Assembly: GCA_025937075.1 (NCBI GenBank)
Contig: JAICSD010000064.1
Coordinates: 1 to 13,711 of the forward strand
Direction: 5' to 3'
Length of the DNA stretch: 13,711 bases
Source of the DNA: Vicinamibacteria bacterium
GTDB lineage: Bacteria > Acidobacteriota > Vicinamibacteria > Vicinamibacterales > 2-12-FULL-66-21
Shown here: one piece after another, positions 1 to 7,161 of the stretch
How the letters are laid out: each line of letters begins with the position of its first letter
Position numbering within the stretch: position 1 is the first letter of the stretch
The notes under the pieces: model-generated
Seen by the model: the letters and a program-made list of their open reading frames with translations, nothing else
Told to the model about the DNA's origin: nothing
Database searches by the model: none
Made by a program: the position numbers and the translations under genes

Positions 1-1506
1 CGCCTTCTCGGCCAGGTTCTGCCCGTAGTCAATCGAGGTCATGAAGAACTTGACCTGGCTCCATCCGAACCGGGCCTCGTTCAGCCAGCTCGAGCTGAAC
101 GTGTGCGTGTCGTTCAACGCCAGCCCCTGCGCCTTGATGTTGCCGTCCCCGGCGCCGAACGTCGCACCCGCATCGCCGTGCGGGAGGGTTGCCGGCAGGA
201 ACCGGTGCGTCTTCTCGTAGCTGTACCGGCCGAACAGATGATTGTTCGCCTGCAGGGTATGGTCCACCTTGACGTCGAACTGGTTGTCCTGCCGTTCCAG
301 GGTCGGGTTGATCAGGTAGTTGTTGATGATCTGCCCTGTGGAACTGCGCGTGCCGGCCGTGTTCGGGGCGGGGATCAGCTGCTGCATGACGTTGCGCGCA
401 GCGGAGTCGAACCGGTCCTGCGGAATGATGTTGCCCGCGAACGGCTGGTGCGTGAGCGGATCGTAGATGACGCGGTTGATCTCGGAGAAGTTGCCCTGGC
501 GCATCAGATCCGATGGAACGGTCGACAGGAACGTCTGCCCCTGCTGCACGCGGTATCCCTGGTAATTCGCGAAGAAGAACGTGCGGTCCTTGAAGACGGG
601 GCCGCCGAGCGTGCCGCCGAACTGGTGCTGCTTGAAGTCCGGCTTCGGCCGGCCGGCTCGGTTGTTGAAGAAATTGTTCGCATCGAAGCGATCGTTGCGC
701 AGGAACTCGAACGCGCTGCCGTGCACGTTGTTCGTCCCCGATTTGATCTGCAGGTTCACGACGCCGCCGAGCGATCGGCCGAACTCGGCCGAGTAGGTGC
801 TCGTCTGCATCTTGAACTCCTCGAGCGCATCGACGCTCGGGAAGATGACGACCGTCTGGAGCCACGTCTCGTTGTTGTCCACGCCGTCCAGGATGTAGCT
901 GTTATCACGCGGGCGCAGGCCGTTCGCCGAGAACGATGCCGATGCGCGCCACGCCAGGCTGCCCGCGCCGTCGATGTTCGCGCCCGGAATGCCGCGGACG
1001 ACGCCAGGGATCGTGCGCGTGAGGCTGACGAAGTTGCGGCCGTTCAGCGGCAGCGTCTTGATCTGCTCCTCGTTCACGGTCGTCCCCAGCTCGGAGGACG
1101 AGGTCTGCACCAGCGGCGATTGCGCTTGAATCGTCACCGCTTCGGAGACGGTCCCCACTTCGAGCGTCACGTCCAACCGGACGTGCTGGTCGACGCCCAG
1201 GTCGATGTTCGACATCGTGACGGTTTTGAACCCGGAGATCTCTGCAGAGAGGGTGTACTCGCCGGTCGGAAGCGACGGCGCCGAGTATTCGCCGTCCGCG
1301 TCGGTCGTCATGACGCGGGTCAGCTTGGTTCCAGTGTTGGTGAGGGTCACGGTGACTCCGGGCACGACGGCGCCCGACGTGTCCGTGACACGGCCGATGA
1401 TGGTTCCCGTGACCGCCTGGGCCGAGGCGAGCGCCGGGACGATGAGAGCACAGAGGAGAAGACCGGGAACCCAACGTACACACACCGGGGTCCTGCCGCT
1501 TGTCAT
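1..1506 (-). CDS. TonB-dependent receptor, Oar-like, with carboxypeptidase-regulatory-like N-terminal domain (C-terminus outside window)
   Basis: Outer-membrane receptor of the acidobacterial Oar/SusC-like type, expected to import glycans or other large substrates with TonB energy. The frame is open for 502 codons from an ATG at 1506 to the window edge, so the 3' part of the gene is missing; relatives are usually about 1000-1200 residues. Residues 1-30 form a signal peptide ending in ALASAQ. Residues 33-115 are a CarboxypepD_reg-like beta-sandwich (GTIIGRVTDTSGAVVPGVTV, DGEYSAPSLPTGEYTL). The plug follows at about 130-260, with LPLNGRNF, YILDGVDNNE, STYSAEFGRSLGGVVNLQIKS as landmarks, then the first barrel strands (GSAFEFLRNDRFDANNFF, GGTLGGPVFKDRTFFFANYQ). 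A GGAGG lies 4 nt before the start (1511-1515). The gene is divergent from a GntR regulator, which suggests local control. The family is clear; the transported substrate is unknown. Confidence 0.93.
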   Translation of the reverse strand, partial: MTSGRTPVCVRWVPGLLLCALIVPALASAQAVTGTIIGRVTDTSGAVVPGVTVTLTNTGTKLTRVMTTDADGEYSAPSLPTGEYTLSAEISGFKTVTMSNIDLGVDQHVRLDVTLEVGTVSEAVTIQAQSPLVQTSSSELGTTVNEEQIKTLPLNGRNFVSLTRTIPGVVRGIPGANIDGAGSLAWRASASFSANGLRPRDNSYILDGVDNNETWLQTVVIFPSVDALEEFKMQTSTYSAEFGRSLGGVVNLQIKSGTNNVHGSAFEFLRNDRFDANNFFNNRAGRPKPDFKQHQFGGTLGGPVFKDRTFFFANYQGYRVQQGQTFLSTVPSDLMRQGNFSEINRVIYDPLTHQPFAGNIIPQDRFDSAARNVMQQLIPAPNTAGTRSSTGQIINNYLINPTLERQDNQFDVKVDHTLQANNHLFGRYSYEKTHRFLPATLPHGDAGATFGAGDGNIKAQGLALNDTHTFSSSWLNEARFGWSQVKFFMTSIDYGQNLAEKA

Positions 1507-1593
1507 GATTCCTCCCAAGCACGAGGTGACACGTGCCCGCCTTGCGCGGAGCCGGAGACCGCCAGATTGGGGATTTACGTTCGCGCGCGGCGT

Positions 1594-1606
1594 CATATAT
1601 CATATG
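1594..1606. promoter_or_regulatory. Inverted repeat CATAT-ATC-ATATG in the receptor/GntR divergent promoter region
   Basis: This AT-rich inverted repeat (5-bp arms, 3-bp spacer) lies in an otherwise GC-rich 139-bp gap between the divergent receptor and GntR genes. It is 88 bp before the receptor start and 40 bp before the GntR start. Its size and setting fit an operator for the adjacent GntR/FCD regulator, possibly overlapping the minus-strand -10 region. The regulatory role is inferred; the symmetry is visible. Confidence 0.45.
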
Positions 1607-1645
1607 CAGCCGACAGCGTGCAAGCGCGTATCCTGACCAGCAGCC

Positions 1646-2326
1646 ATGCCCCTGCCTACTACCAGTGCCACCGGCCGCCACCAGACGAAGCAGGAGTTCG
1701 TGTACCAGACGCTCCGGCGCGCGCTGCTCGCCTGCGACCTGCAACCCGGCGAACGCCTGGTCATCGACGACCTCGCGCGGCGGCTCGGCGTCAGCATCAT
1801 CCCCGTGCGCGAGGCGCTCCAGACATTGCAGGCCGAGGGCCTCGTGGTCAACGTGCCGCACGTCGGCGCGGCGGTCGCGCCGATCTCGCGCGAGTCGATC
1901 GTGGACGTCTTTACGGTGCTCGAAGGTCTCGAGGTCGTCGCCACGCGCATCGTCGCCGAGCAGGGCTCGCCGGCGGCGCTTCAGACGCTCGGGCGCCTGG
2001 TCGAGGCCATGGACGCGGCGTCAGGCGCCGGACGGTTCGACGACTGGGGCGATCTGAACACGCAGTTTCACCACGAGATTGGCGTCGCCACGGGACTGCC
2101 GCTGCTGCAGGAGATCACCGATCGCATGCTGGGCCGGTGGGATCGCATCCGGCGCTACTACTACAAGGGCGTGTTGAGCCACCGCGTCGCGGGCGCCCAG
2201 CGCGAGCACCACGCCATTCTCTCCGCTCTGCAGGTGCGCGATTTTCCACGCCTCGAGGCGGAGGTGCAGAATCACAACCGCGGCGCGCTGGCGGCGTATA
2301 TCTCGTATCTGGACACGGAGCGCTGA
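1646..2326 (+). CDS. GntR-family transcriptional regulator, FCD (FadR) subfamily
   Basis: A 226-residue DNA-binding regulator of the length typical for FadR/FCD proteins. The N-terminal winged helix-turn-helix spans about residues 15-80, with the diagnostic VSIIPVREALQTLQAEGLV (49-67). The all-helical FCD effector domain follows at about 85-215. Residues at the usual metal-binding positions are N138, H142 (NTQFHH), H188 (REHHAIL) and H210 (QNHNRGAL); Asn in place of the more common Asp is tolerated in this family. FCD proteins usually bind carboxylates such as sugar acids, which suits the dehydratase, aldolase and lactonase genes nearby. No strong Shine-Dalgarno is visible before ATG 1646, but the conserved domain starts soon after, so the start is reasonable. 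It is divergent from the receptor gene and convergent with the DUF1080 gene. Effector and targets are inferred only. Confidence 0.93.
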   Translation: MPLPTTSATGRHQTKQEFVYQTLRRALLACDLQPGERLVIDDLARRLGVSIIPVREALQTLQAEGLVVNVPHVGAAVAPISRESIVDVFTVLEGLEVVATRIVAEQGSPAALQTLGRLVEAMDAASGAGRFDDWGDLNTQFHHEIGVATGLPLLQEITDRMLGRWDRIRRYYYKGVLSHRVAGAQREHHAILSALQVRDFPRLEAEVQNHNRGALAAYISYLDTER

Positions 2327-2333
2327 ACGTCGC

Positions 2334-2358
2334 GGTTCGGGATCCGGGGTTCGGGATC
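2334..2358. repeat. Short direct repeat GGTTCGGGATC (two copies) between convergent genes
   Basis: Two 11-bp copies (2334-2344 and 2348-2358) sit in the 85-bp gap between the GntR gene and the DUF1080 gene, which converge. The rest of the gap is a C-rich run. No stem followed by a T-run is visible, so there is no obvious intrinsic terminator. I see no function; such low-complexity tracts are common between genes in GC-rich genomes. Confidence 0.5.
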
Positions 2359-2411
2359 GGGACGAGGATTTGCGATCAGTCACCCGCGCCCTCACCCCTC
2401 ACCCGCATCCG

Positions 2412-3191
2412 CTACGGCTTCGTGCTTCCCTGCCCCTTCTTGATCTTGATGTTGCGGAACCAGACCTGATTGCCGTGGTCCTGCAGCAGGATGTGTCCGT
2501 TCTGGAGCTTGCCGAAGCGCTCGATCCCCTTGAACTTGCTCTGCTCGATTGCGGCGCGCAGCGCCGGCGAGTCGAGCTGATACTGCAGCACGCGCTTGCC
2601 GTTCAGCCAGTGCTCGACGGAGTTGCCGTTCACGACGACGCGGCTGGTGTTGAATTCGCCGGCAGGCTTCATCGGGCGATCGGACGCGGCGAGAACGTCG
2701 TAGAACGCGGCCGTCTGCCGCTTCGGCCCGACCTTCGCGTCCGGATGACGCTCGTCGTCGATGAGCTGGTACTCGTGGCCGATGGCGTCCTTGCGGTCCT
2801 CGAGGACGAAATACTTGACGCCGCTGTTGCCCGCCTGCGCGATTCGCCATTCCCACTTCAGGTCGAACTGCTCGAACGTATCGTCGGAGATGATGTCCCG
2901 CGCGCCGAGCGTATCCTTGCCGTCATTGGGCGGCAGCGTCAGCATGCCGTTCTCGACCTTCCAGCGCGTGCCGGACGCGTCGGTTTTCTTGTAGCCGCGC
3001 CAGCCGTCCAGGTTGCGCCCATTGAAGAGAAGGACCCACCCGCTCCGCTGCTCTTCTGGCGTGAGCTGGTTGAGCTTCGTCGCATCCGCCGCGGGCTTCT
3101 GCGCCGTTGCCTGGCCGGACAGCCGCGCGGGCGCGAGCAACGCTGCGCCCGCCACTAACGCCAGAATCGGAAATCTCAGTTGTCGTAGCAT
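2412..3191 (-). CDS. Exported DUF1080 / 3-keto-disaccharide hydrolase-like protein (PF06439)
   Basis: A 259-residue exported protein with one LamG-like beta-sandwich of the DUF1080 (3keto-disac_hyd) family. Members bind or cleave oxidised glycosides and abound in Acidobacteriota, Planctomycetes and Verrucomicrobia. Residues 1 to about 26 are a Sec signal peptide (MLRQLRFPILALVAGAALLA). The domain runs from about 50 to 251: GWVLLFNGRNLDGW (51-64), WRIAQAGNSGVKYFV (115-129), GHEYQLIDD (138-146), GEFNTSRVVVNG (178-189), VEHWLNGKRVLQY (192-204) and a final ILLQDHGNQVWFRNIKI (234-250). The frame stays open upstream, antisense to the next gene, but ATG 3191 is chosen because it gives the signal peptide and has GGAGAG just before it. 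It is divergent from the DUF6807 operon across 132 bp. Family assignment is firm; hydrolysis of a specific 3-keto sugar is inferred from the family name. Confidence 0.92.
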   Translation of the reverse strand: MLRQLRFPILALVAGAALLAPARLSGQATAQKPAADATKLNQLTPEEQRSGWVLLFNGRNLDGWRGYKKTDASGTRWKVENGMLTLPPNDGKDTLGARDIISDDTFEQFDLKWEWRIAQAGNSGVKYFVLEDRKDAIGHEYQLIDDERHPDAKVGPKRQTAAFYDVLAASDRPMKPAGEFNTSRVVVNGNSVEHWLNGKRVLQYQLDSPALRAAIEQSKFKGIERFGKLQNGHILLQDHGNQVWFRNIKIKKGQGSTKP

Positions 3192-3224
3192 GTGCTCTCC
3201 ATCGGCGTCCGGCGATAAGGCGGG

Positions 3225-3244
3225 CCGGGTCTCCAGAGACCTGG
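3225..3244. promoter_or_regulatory. Palindrome GGTCTC-CA-GAGACC in divergent promoter region
   Basis: The core (3228-3241) is a perfect inverted repeat of GGTCTC and GAGACC around CA. Beyond one mismatched pair it is flanked by a further CC/GG match. It lies 34 bp before the start of the minus-strand DUF1080 gene, so it could be an operator or an mRNA 5' hairpin. Functional assignment is weak. Confidence 0.3.
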
Positions 3245-3279
3245 CCTGCGCGTGTGACGCGGCGCCGGAGAAATGATAG

Positions 3280-3297
3280 AACTTCAGCGCTAAAGTT
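3280..3297. promoter_or_regulatory. LacI-type operator candidate AACTT-c-AGCGCT-a-AAGTT
   Basis: An 18-bp palindrome with one mismatched pair, centred on GCGC, lies 26 bp before the start of the DUF6807 gene and inside the region shared with the divergent DUF1080 gene. An even-length, CG-centred palindrome with AT-rich outer arms is the classic form of LacI/GalR-family operators. No LacI gene occurs in the window, so a distant regulator would have to bind it. The palindrome is seen; the regulator class is inferred. Confidence 0.45.
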
Positions 3298-3323
3298 ACC
3301 ATGTCGCGAAAGGACACGGAACG

Positions 3324-4379
3324 ATGCGATTCCTGCGTATTGCGCTCCTGCTGATTCCTGCCGTGGGCCTTGCGGCCGCCGCGTCCCGCGCGCCGGCGGC
3401 CGACGCGCGGATTGGCGTGACGCCGAATGAATCGGCGCGCCGCGTCGACATCACCATTGACGGCAAGCCCTTCACGTCCTACATCTGGCCAACCACGCTG
3501 AAGAAACCAGCGCTGTTTCCCCTTCGCACCGCCAAAGGCACGATCGTCACCCGCGGCTATCCACTCGAGCCGCGCAAGGGAGAGCGAGTCGATCACCCGC
3601 ATCATGTCGGCCTGTGGCTCAATCATGGCGACGTGAACGGATTGGATTTCTGGAACAACTCGGATGCGATCCCCGCGGAGCGCGCGCCGAAGATGGGCAC
3701 GATCGTCCATCGCCGGATCGTGGAAGCGAAGAGCGGTGCCGACAAAGGAGAGCTCGCCGTTGAAATGGATTGGGTCGGACCGGATCAGAAGCCGCTTCTG
3801 CACGAACAGACCCGCTTCGTGTTCCGCGGCAGCGGTGATTCGCGGACGATCGATCGTCTGACGACGCTCACCGCGGCGGATCAGCGCGTAGTGTTCAACG
3901 ACATCAAGGAAGGATTCCTCGGCATGCGCGTCGCGCGCGCGCTCGAGCAGCCGGACGACAAGCCGGCCGTGCTCACCGATGCCTCCGGCAAGCCGATGGC
4001 CAAGCCGATCGTGGACAAGACAGGCGTCACCGGCGAGTACCTGAGCAGCGAAGGCCTGAAAGGAGACGCCGTATGGGGCACACGCGGCCGCTGGACGCTG
4101 CTCTCGGGAACCGTCGACTCGGAGCCGGTCACGATCGCGATCCTCGACAATCCGTCCAATCCCGGCTTCCCCACCTTCTGGCACGCGCGCGGGTACGGGC
4201 TGTTCGCGGCCAATCCGCTCGGGGTGAAAGACTTCACGAACGGCAAGGAGCAGCTCAACCTCGCGATCGAGCCGGGCAAGTCCGTGACGTTCAAATACCG
4301 CGTGCTGATTCTGAGCGGGCCGGCGAAGCCCGACCGGGTCGAGCAGGAATATCAGGCGTTCGCCAAGCAGGGGTCGTAA
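3324..4379 (+). CDS. Exported DUF6807 (PmoA-like, PF14100) protein
   Basis: A 351-residue protein of the family long labelled 'PmoA' in annotations and now DUF6807; it is unrelated to methane monooxygenase. Members occur next to glycan and sugar-acid genes in Acidobacteriota and Planctomycetes, and no reaction is firmly known to me. Residues 1 to about 26 are a Sec signal peptide (MRFLRIALLLIPAVGLAAAA), so it acts outside the cytoplasm. Diagnostic segments are FTSYIWPTTLKKPALFPLRT (50-69), DHPHHVGLWLNHGDVNGLDFW (90-110, with H91, H93 and H94 as possible catalytic or metal-binding residues), IKEGFLGMRVA (194-204) and NPSNPGFPTFWHARGYGLFAANPLG near the C-terminus. AAAGGA lies 9 nt before ATG 3324. 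It is the first gene of a tight three-gene operon, with only 8 bp to the M24-like gene, and has a LacI-like palindrome upstream. Confidence 0.9.
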   Translation: MRFLRIALLLIPAVGLAAAASRAPAADARIGVTPNESARRVDITIDGKPFTSYIWPTTLKKPALFPLRTAKGTIVTRGYPLEPRKGERVDHPHHVGLWLNHGDVNGLDFWNNSDAIPAERAPKMGTIVHRRIVEAKSGADKGELAVEMDWVGPDQKPLLHEQTRFVFRGSGDSRTIDRLTTLTAADQRVVFNDIKEGFLGMRVARALEQPDDKPAVLTDASGKPMAKPIVDKTGVTGEYLSSEGLKGDAVWGTRGRWTLLSGTVDSEPVTIAILDNPSNPGFPTFWHARGYGLFAANPLGVKDFTNGKEQLNLAIEPGKSVTFKYRVLILSGPAKPDRVEQEYQAFAKQGS

Positions 4380-4387
4380 GCGGCGCG

Positions 4388-5521
4388 ATGGCCCAGAAGG
4401 CGTCTGCACACGAGGAGATTCAGGACAAGCAGGATCGGCTGACGCGCGCGGCGCAGGAAGCCGGGCTGCAGGGGATCCTGCTCGCGACGCATCACAACAT
4501 CGCCTGGCTGACGGGCGGATGTTCGAATCGCGTGGACGCGAGCCGCGAAGCGGGGAGCGCGCGGCTGCTGATTACGGCTGACAACAGGCGCTATCTGCTG
4601 GCGAACGCGATCGAGATGCCGCGGCTCCTCGACGAAGTGCTTGCCGGCCTCGGCTTCGAGCCCGTCGAATATCCATGGACGGACGATCAGCGCGCGGCGT
4701 TTGCCGTGCAGACCGCCCGCCGGCTCCTGTCCGGCGACGCGCGGATTGGGGCCGACTGGCCGCTGCCCGACACCTCGCCCATGGAACCGACGATCGCTCG
4801 CGTACGCGCTCGACTCACGGCCCAGGAAGTCGATCGCTACCGTACGCTCGGCCGGGATGTTGGACGCGTCGTTGGTGACGTCTGCCGAGCGCTCGCGCCC
4901 GGCGATGATGAGCGGACGATTGCGCGGACGGTGAACGACGCGCTGGGCAGCGTGTTCGCGCGAGGCGTCGTGACGCTCATCGGAGCGGACGAGCGCCTCC
5001 GGCGCTACAGGCATCCGGTCCCCACCGCAACGCGCTGGAAGCATGTGGTGCTGGTCGCCGTCTGTGCGGAACGCGACGGCCTTGTCGTCGGTCTCTCGCG
5101 CATTGTCGCTGCCGGCGTGACGCCGCCCGATCTCATGGCGCGCACGCGGGCGACCGCGTCCGTCTTCGGACGGCTGCTGGATGCCACGCGGCCGGGCGCA
5201 TCGGGCGCAAGCGTGTATCAGGCGGCTGTCGAGGCGTATGCCGCGGCCGGATTCGCCGGCGAAGAGCTGCGCCACCATCAGGGCGGCGCGATCGGCTACC
5301 GCGCGCGCGACTGGATCGCGCATCCGGCGTCACAGGAGATCGTGCAGGAGCGTCAGGCGTTTGCGTGGAATCCGTCGATCACCGGTACGAAGATCGAGGA
5401 CACCGCGCTCGTCCTCGGCGATCGCATCGAGCTCATCACCTCCACGCCCGACTGGCCCGGCATTCCCATGGACGTGCGAGGAGACGTTCTCGAAGCCGCC
5501 GACGTGTGGAGGATGGGGTGA
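4388..5521 (+). CDS. M24 (creatinase/Xaa-Pro peptidase) fold protein with most metal ligands substituted
   Basis: A 377-residue cytoplasmic protein with the two-domain M24 architecture: a creatinase-type N-domain (about 10-140, [14 protein letters not shown] at 31-44) and a pita-bread C-domain (about 148-370). Peptidases of the family use five metal ligands, Asp-Asp-His-Glu-Glu. Here the first Asp region reads [12 protein letters not shown] (220-231) and the second GLSRI (235-239) where DxTRT is usual. The His region is HHQGGAIGY (296-304), the first Glu position is Asn328 in FAWNPS, and only E337 in KIEDT matches the second. Thus about three of five ligands are gone, as in creatinase, which needs no metal. 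It may be a metal-free hydrolase acting on a C-N bond, or a non-catalytic protein. The start at 4388 is the first ATG after the upstream gene; the Shine-Dalgarno is weak, suggesting translational coupling. It is the middle gene of the operon. Family certain, activity open. Confidence 0.88.
   Translation: MAQKASAHEEIQDKQDRLTRAAQEAGLQGILLATHHNIAWLTGGCSNRVDASREAGSARLLITADNRRYLLANAIEMPRLLDEVLAGLGFEPVEYPWTDDQRAAFAVQTARRLLSGDARIGADWPLPDTSPMEPTIARVRARLTAQEVDRYRTLGRDVGRVVGDVCRALAPGDDERTIARTVNDALGSVFARGVVTLIGADERLRRYRHPVPTATRWKHVVLVAVCAERDGLVVGLSRIVAAGVTPPDLMARTRATASVFGRLLDATRPGASGASVYQAAVEAYAAAGFAGEELRHHQGGAIGYRARDWIAHPASQEIVQERQAFAWNPSITGTKIEDTALVLGDRIELITSTPDWPGIPMDVRGDVLEAADVWRMG
5508..5512 (+). 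promoter_or_regulatory. Shine-Dalgarno GGAGG that fixes the GTG start at 5518
   Basis: GGAGG inside the last codons of the M24-like gene sits 5 nt before GTG 5518. That GTG overlaps the upstream stop as GTGA and gives a complete twin-arginine signal (INRRDFLR). This supports GTG 5518 over any later ATG. Confidence 0.75.
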
Positions 5522-6633
5522 TCAATCGACGTGACTTCCTTCGTCACGCCGGAACAGGAATGGCCATGGGTGCCGCGGCCGGCAGATCGGCAGCCGCGAG
5601 TGCCACCCAGGAGAGCAGTCCGAGCGGCGCAGGACCATCTGGATCCGTCGCATTCAAGGTCGGCACACAGCACGACTCGTCCGACGCCGTCCTCCGGGTG
5701 CTCGCCGCGCTCGGCGTGAACAACATCTGCAGCACGCTCCCTTCAGCGACGCTCGATGATCGCTGGTCCGGCGATGACCTCACTCGCCTTCGCGAGCGCG
5801 TGGAGTCGTTCGGCATCGCGCTCGACATGGTGCCGCTGCCGCTCAGCTCGAACGAGATCTCCAGGGGAGAGAATCCGAACATCCTGCTGGGCCGAAACCC
5901 CGAGCGCGATCGCGAGATCGATGGTATCTGCACGATGATCCGCAACGCGGCTCGCGCCGGCATTCCCGCGCTGAAGTACAACATGACGCTGCTGGGCGTC
6001 GTTCGCAGCGGCACCGAGCCGGGCCGCGGCGGCGCCCGATACAGCACGTTCGTGTACGAAAACGCTCGCCAGGAACCGGCGTTGACGAGCGCGGGGCCGG
6101 TGCCCGCGGATGTGTATTGGGATCGGATCACCTACTTCCTCGATCGGGTCGTCCCCGTCGCGGAAGAGTACAAGGTGAGGCTCGCCTGCCATCCCCAGGA
6201 TCCCGCGATGCCGCCAGGGAAAGGATTTCGAGGCGTCGAGACGGTTCTTGGCACCGTCGACGGACTGAAGCGCTTCATCAGCATCCATGAGAGCCCGTAC
6301 CACGGGCTCAATTTCTGTCAGGGCACCGTATCCGAGATGCTGCGGCGCCCCGGCGGGGAAATCTTCGACGTCATCCGCTACTTCGGGTCGCGGAAGAAGA
6401 TCTTCAACGTGCATTTCCGAAACATCCACGGAGGGTTTCTGAATTTCAGGGAAACCTTCATCGATGATGGCGACGTCGACATGCTGAAGGCGCTGCGCGT
6501 CTACAAGGAAGTTGGATACGACGGGATGCTGATGCCGGACCATGTCCCTTCCATCGAGGGAGATGCCGGACACGCGCAGGCGTTCGCGTTCACGTTCGGC
6601 TACATCAAGGCACTCATCGCGGCTGTTTCTTGA
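5518..6633 (+). CDS. UxuA-like mannonate dehydratase family TIM-barrel protein with Tat signal
   Basis: A 371-residue protein related to UxuA, which dehydrates D-mannonate to 2-keto-3-deoxygluconate (EC 4.2.1.8) with Mn2+ or similar. Residues 1-31 look like a twin-arginine signal: [11 protein letters not shown], an Ala/Gly-rich stretch, then ASATQ. The TIM barrel starts at about 45. Family motifs are HPQDPAMP (H225, D228), NFCQGT (265-270, with the metal-site Cys267), VHFRNIHGG (H299, R301) and MPDHVP (D341, H342), so the metal-site residues look intact. GTG 5518 overlaps the previous stop by 4 nt (GTGA) behind a good Shine-Dalgarno, so translation is coupled to the M24-like gene. The gene end overlaps the convergent cupin gene by 20 bp. 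The odd point is an export signal on an enzyme that is cytoplasmic elsewhere. A related sugar-acid dehydratase or epimerase activity is possible; mannonate is inferred. Confidence 0.88.
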   Translation: MINRRDFLRHAGTGMAMGAAAGRSAAASATQESSPSGAGPSGSVAFKVGTQHDSSDAVLRVLAALGVNNICSTLPSATLDDRWSGDDLTRLRERVESFGIALDMVPLPLSSNEISRGENPNILLGRNPERDREIDGICTMIRNAARAGIPALKYNMTLLGVVRSGTEPGRGGARYSTFVYENARQEPALTSAGPVPADVYWDRITYFLDRVVPVAEEYKVRLACHPQDPAMPPGKGFRGVETVLGTVDGLKRFISIHESPYHGLNFCQGTVSEMLRRPGGEIFDVIRYFGSRKKIFNVHFRNIHGGFLNFRETFIDDGDVDMLKALRVYKEVGYDGMLMPDHVPSIEGDAGHAQAFAFTFGYIKALIAAVS

Positions 6634-7066
6634 GCATGCCCGGCGAGTTCCATTTGATCACGTGGTACGTCGCCGGCGCCGGGCCGACGTTCTTCAGGCC
6701 GTGCAGCTGATTCGAAGCCTGAAAGATCACCGATCCGGGGCCAGCCCGGTGCGTCTGCCCATTGAGAAACGCTTCGACGGTTCCTTCTTTGACGATGACC
6801 AGCTCCTCGTCAGGATGCCTGTGCGGCGCGTGCGGGCTCTCGCCAGGATTCAGCGTCGTGACGTGGCATTCCAGCTCGTCGAGCGTCGCGGTGGGACGCT
6901 GGAAGAACTTGCGCGTGAAGCCCGTCTTCGTCGGCTGCGCGGCGATCGACGCCCATTCGAATACGGTCGATCCCATGATGTCGGGATCGGGCCCGCCGAA
7001 GGCGCGTAGCCTGATCGTGGATCCCAGCGCGGCGAGCGCCGCCAGTGCCTGTCTGCGGCTGATCAT
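6614..7066 (-). CDS. Tat-signal single-domain cupin protein
   Basis: A 150-residue small cupin with a full metal site. Residues 1 to about 22 look like a twin-arginine signal ([14 protein letters not shown]). Cupin motif 1 is at 75-95 (G75, H82, H84, E88, G95) and motif 2 at 109-126 ([19 protein letters not shown]122 and N126). Such exported cupins often bind a metal and act as sugar isomerases, dioxygenases or binding proteins; the reaction cannot be read here. AAGGAG lies about 8 nt before ATG 7066, a strong start that also gives the export signal. The 3' end overlaps the mannonate dehydratase-like gene by 20 bp, tail to tail. It is divergent from the DapA-family gene across 95 bp containing a 21-bp palindrome, so it may be co-regulated with that operon. 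Confidence 0.87.
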   Translation of the reverse strand: MISRRQALAALAALGSTIRLRAFGGPDPDIMGSTVFEWASIAAQPTKTGFTRKFFQRPTATLDELECHVTTLNPGESPHAPHRHPDEELVIVKEGTVEAFLNGQTHRAGPGSVIFQASNQLHGLKNVGPAPATYHVIKWNSPGMLKKQPR

Positions 7067-7087
7067 GTGAACACTCCTTCGTCGTGG

Positions 7088-7108
7088 ATCACGGCCGACG
7101 GCCATGAT
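7088..7108. promoter_or_regulatory. 21-bp palindrome between divergent cupin and DapA-family genes
   Basis: The arms ATCA-c-GGCCG and CGGCC-a-TGAT flank a single central A, with one mismatched pair. It lies 21 bp before the cupin start and 53 bp before the aldolase start, which is a natural place for a shared operator. A smaller hairpin, CGCTC-GATA-GAGCG (7123-7136), follows. The symmetry is seen; the binding protein is unknown. Confidence 0.4.
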
Positions 7109-7161
7109 TTGCGATATTCTCTCGCTCGATAGAGCGGTTTTCCAGAAGGATTCGCGTCCTC

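Noticed and set aside
103..2469. Plus-strand frame of 788 codons across the receptor and GntR genes
   Set aside because: It is antisense to the receptor and out of frame with the GntR gene, has Arg/Val-rich unnatural composition, and both real genes in the region have clear family motifs. It is a high-GC shadow frame.
3324..4379. Methane monooxygenase subunit PmoA
   Set aside because: The 'PmoA' family label is historical. The protein is exported and soluble, lacks multiple membrane helices, and has the DUF6807 DHPHH motif.
3192..4409. Upstream extension of the DUF1080 frame on the minus strand (to 665 codons)
   Set aside because: The extension is antisense to the well-supported DUF6807 gene. 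The signal peptide and Shine-Dalgarno place the true start at 3191.
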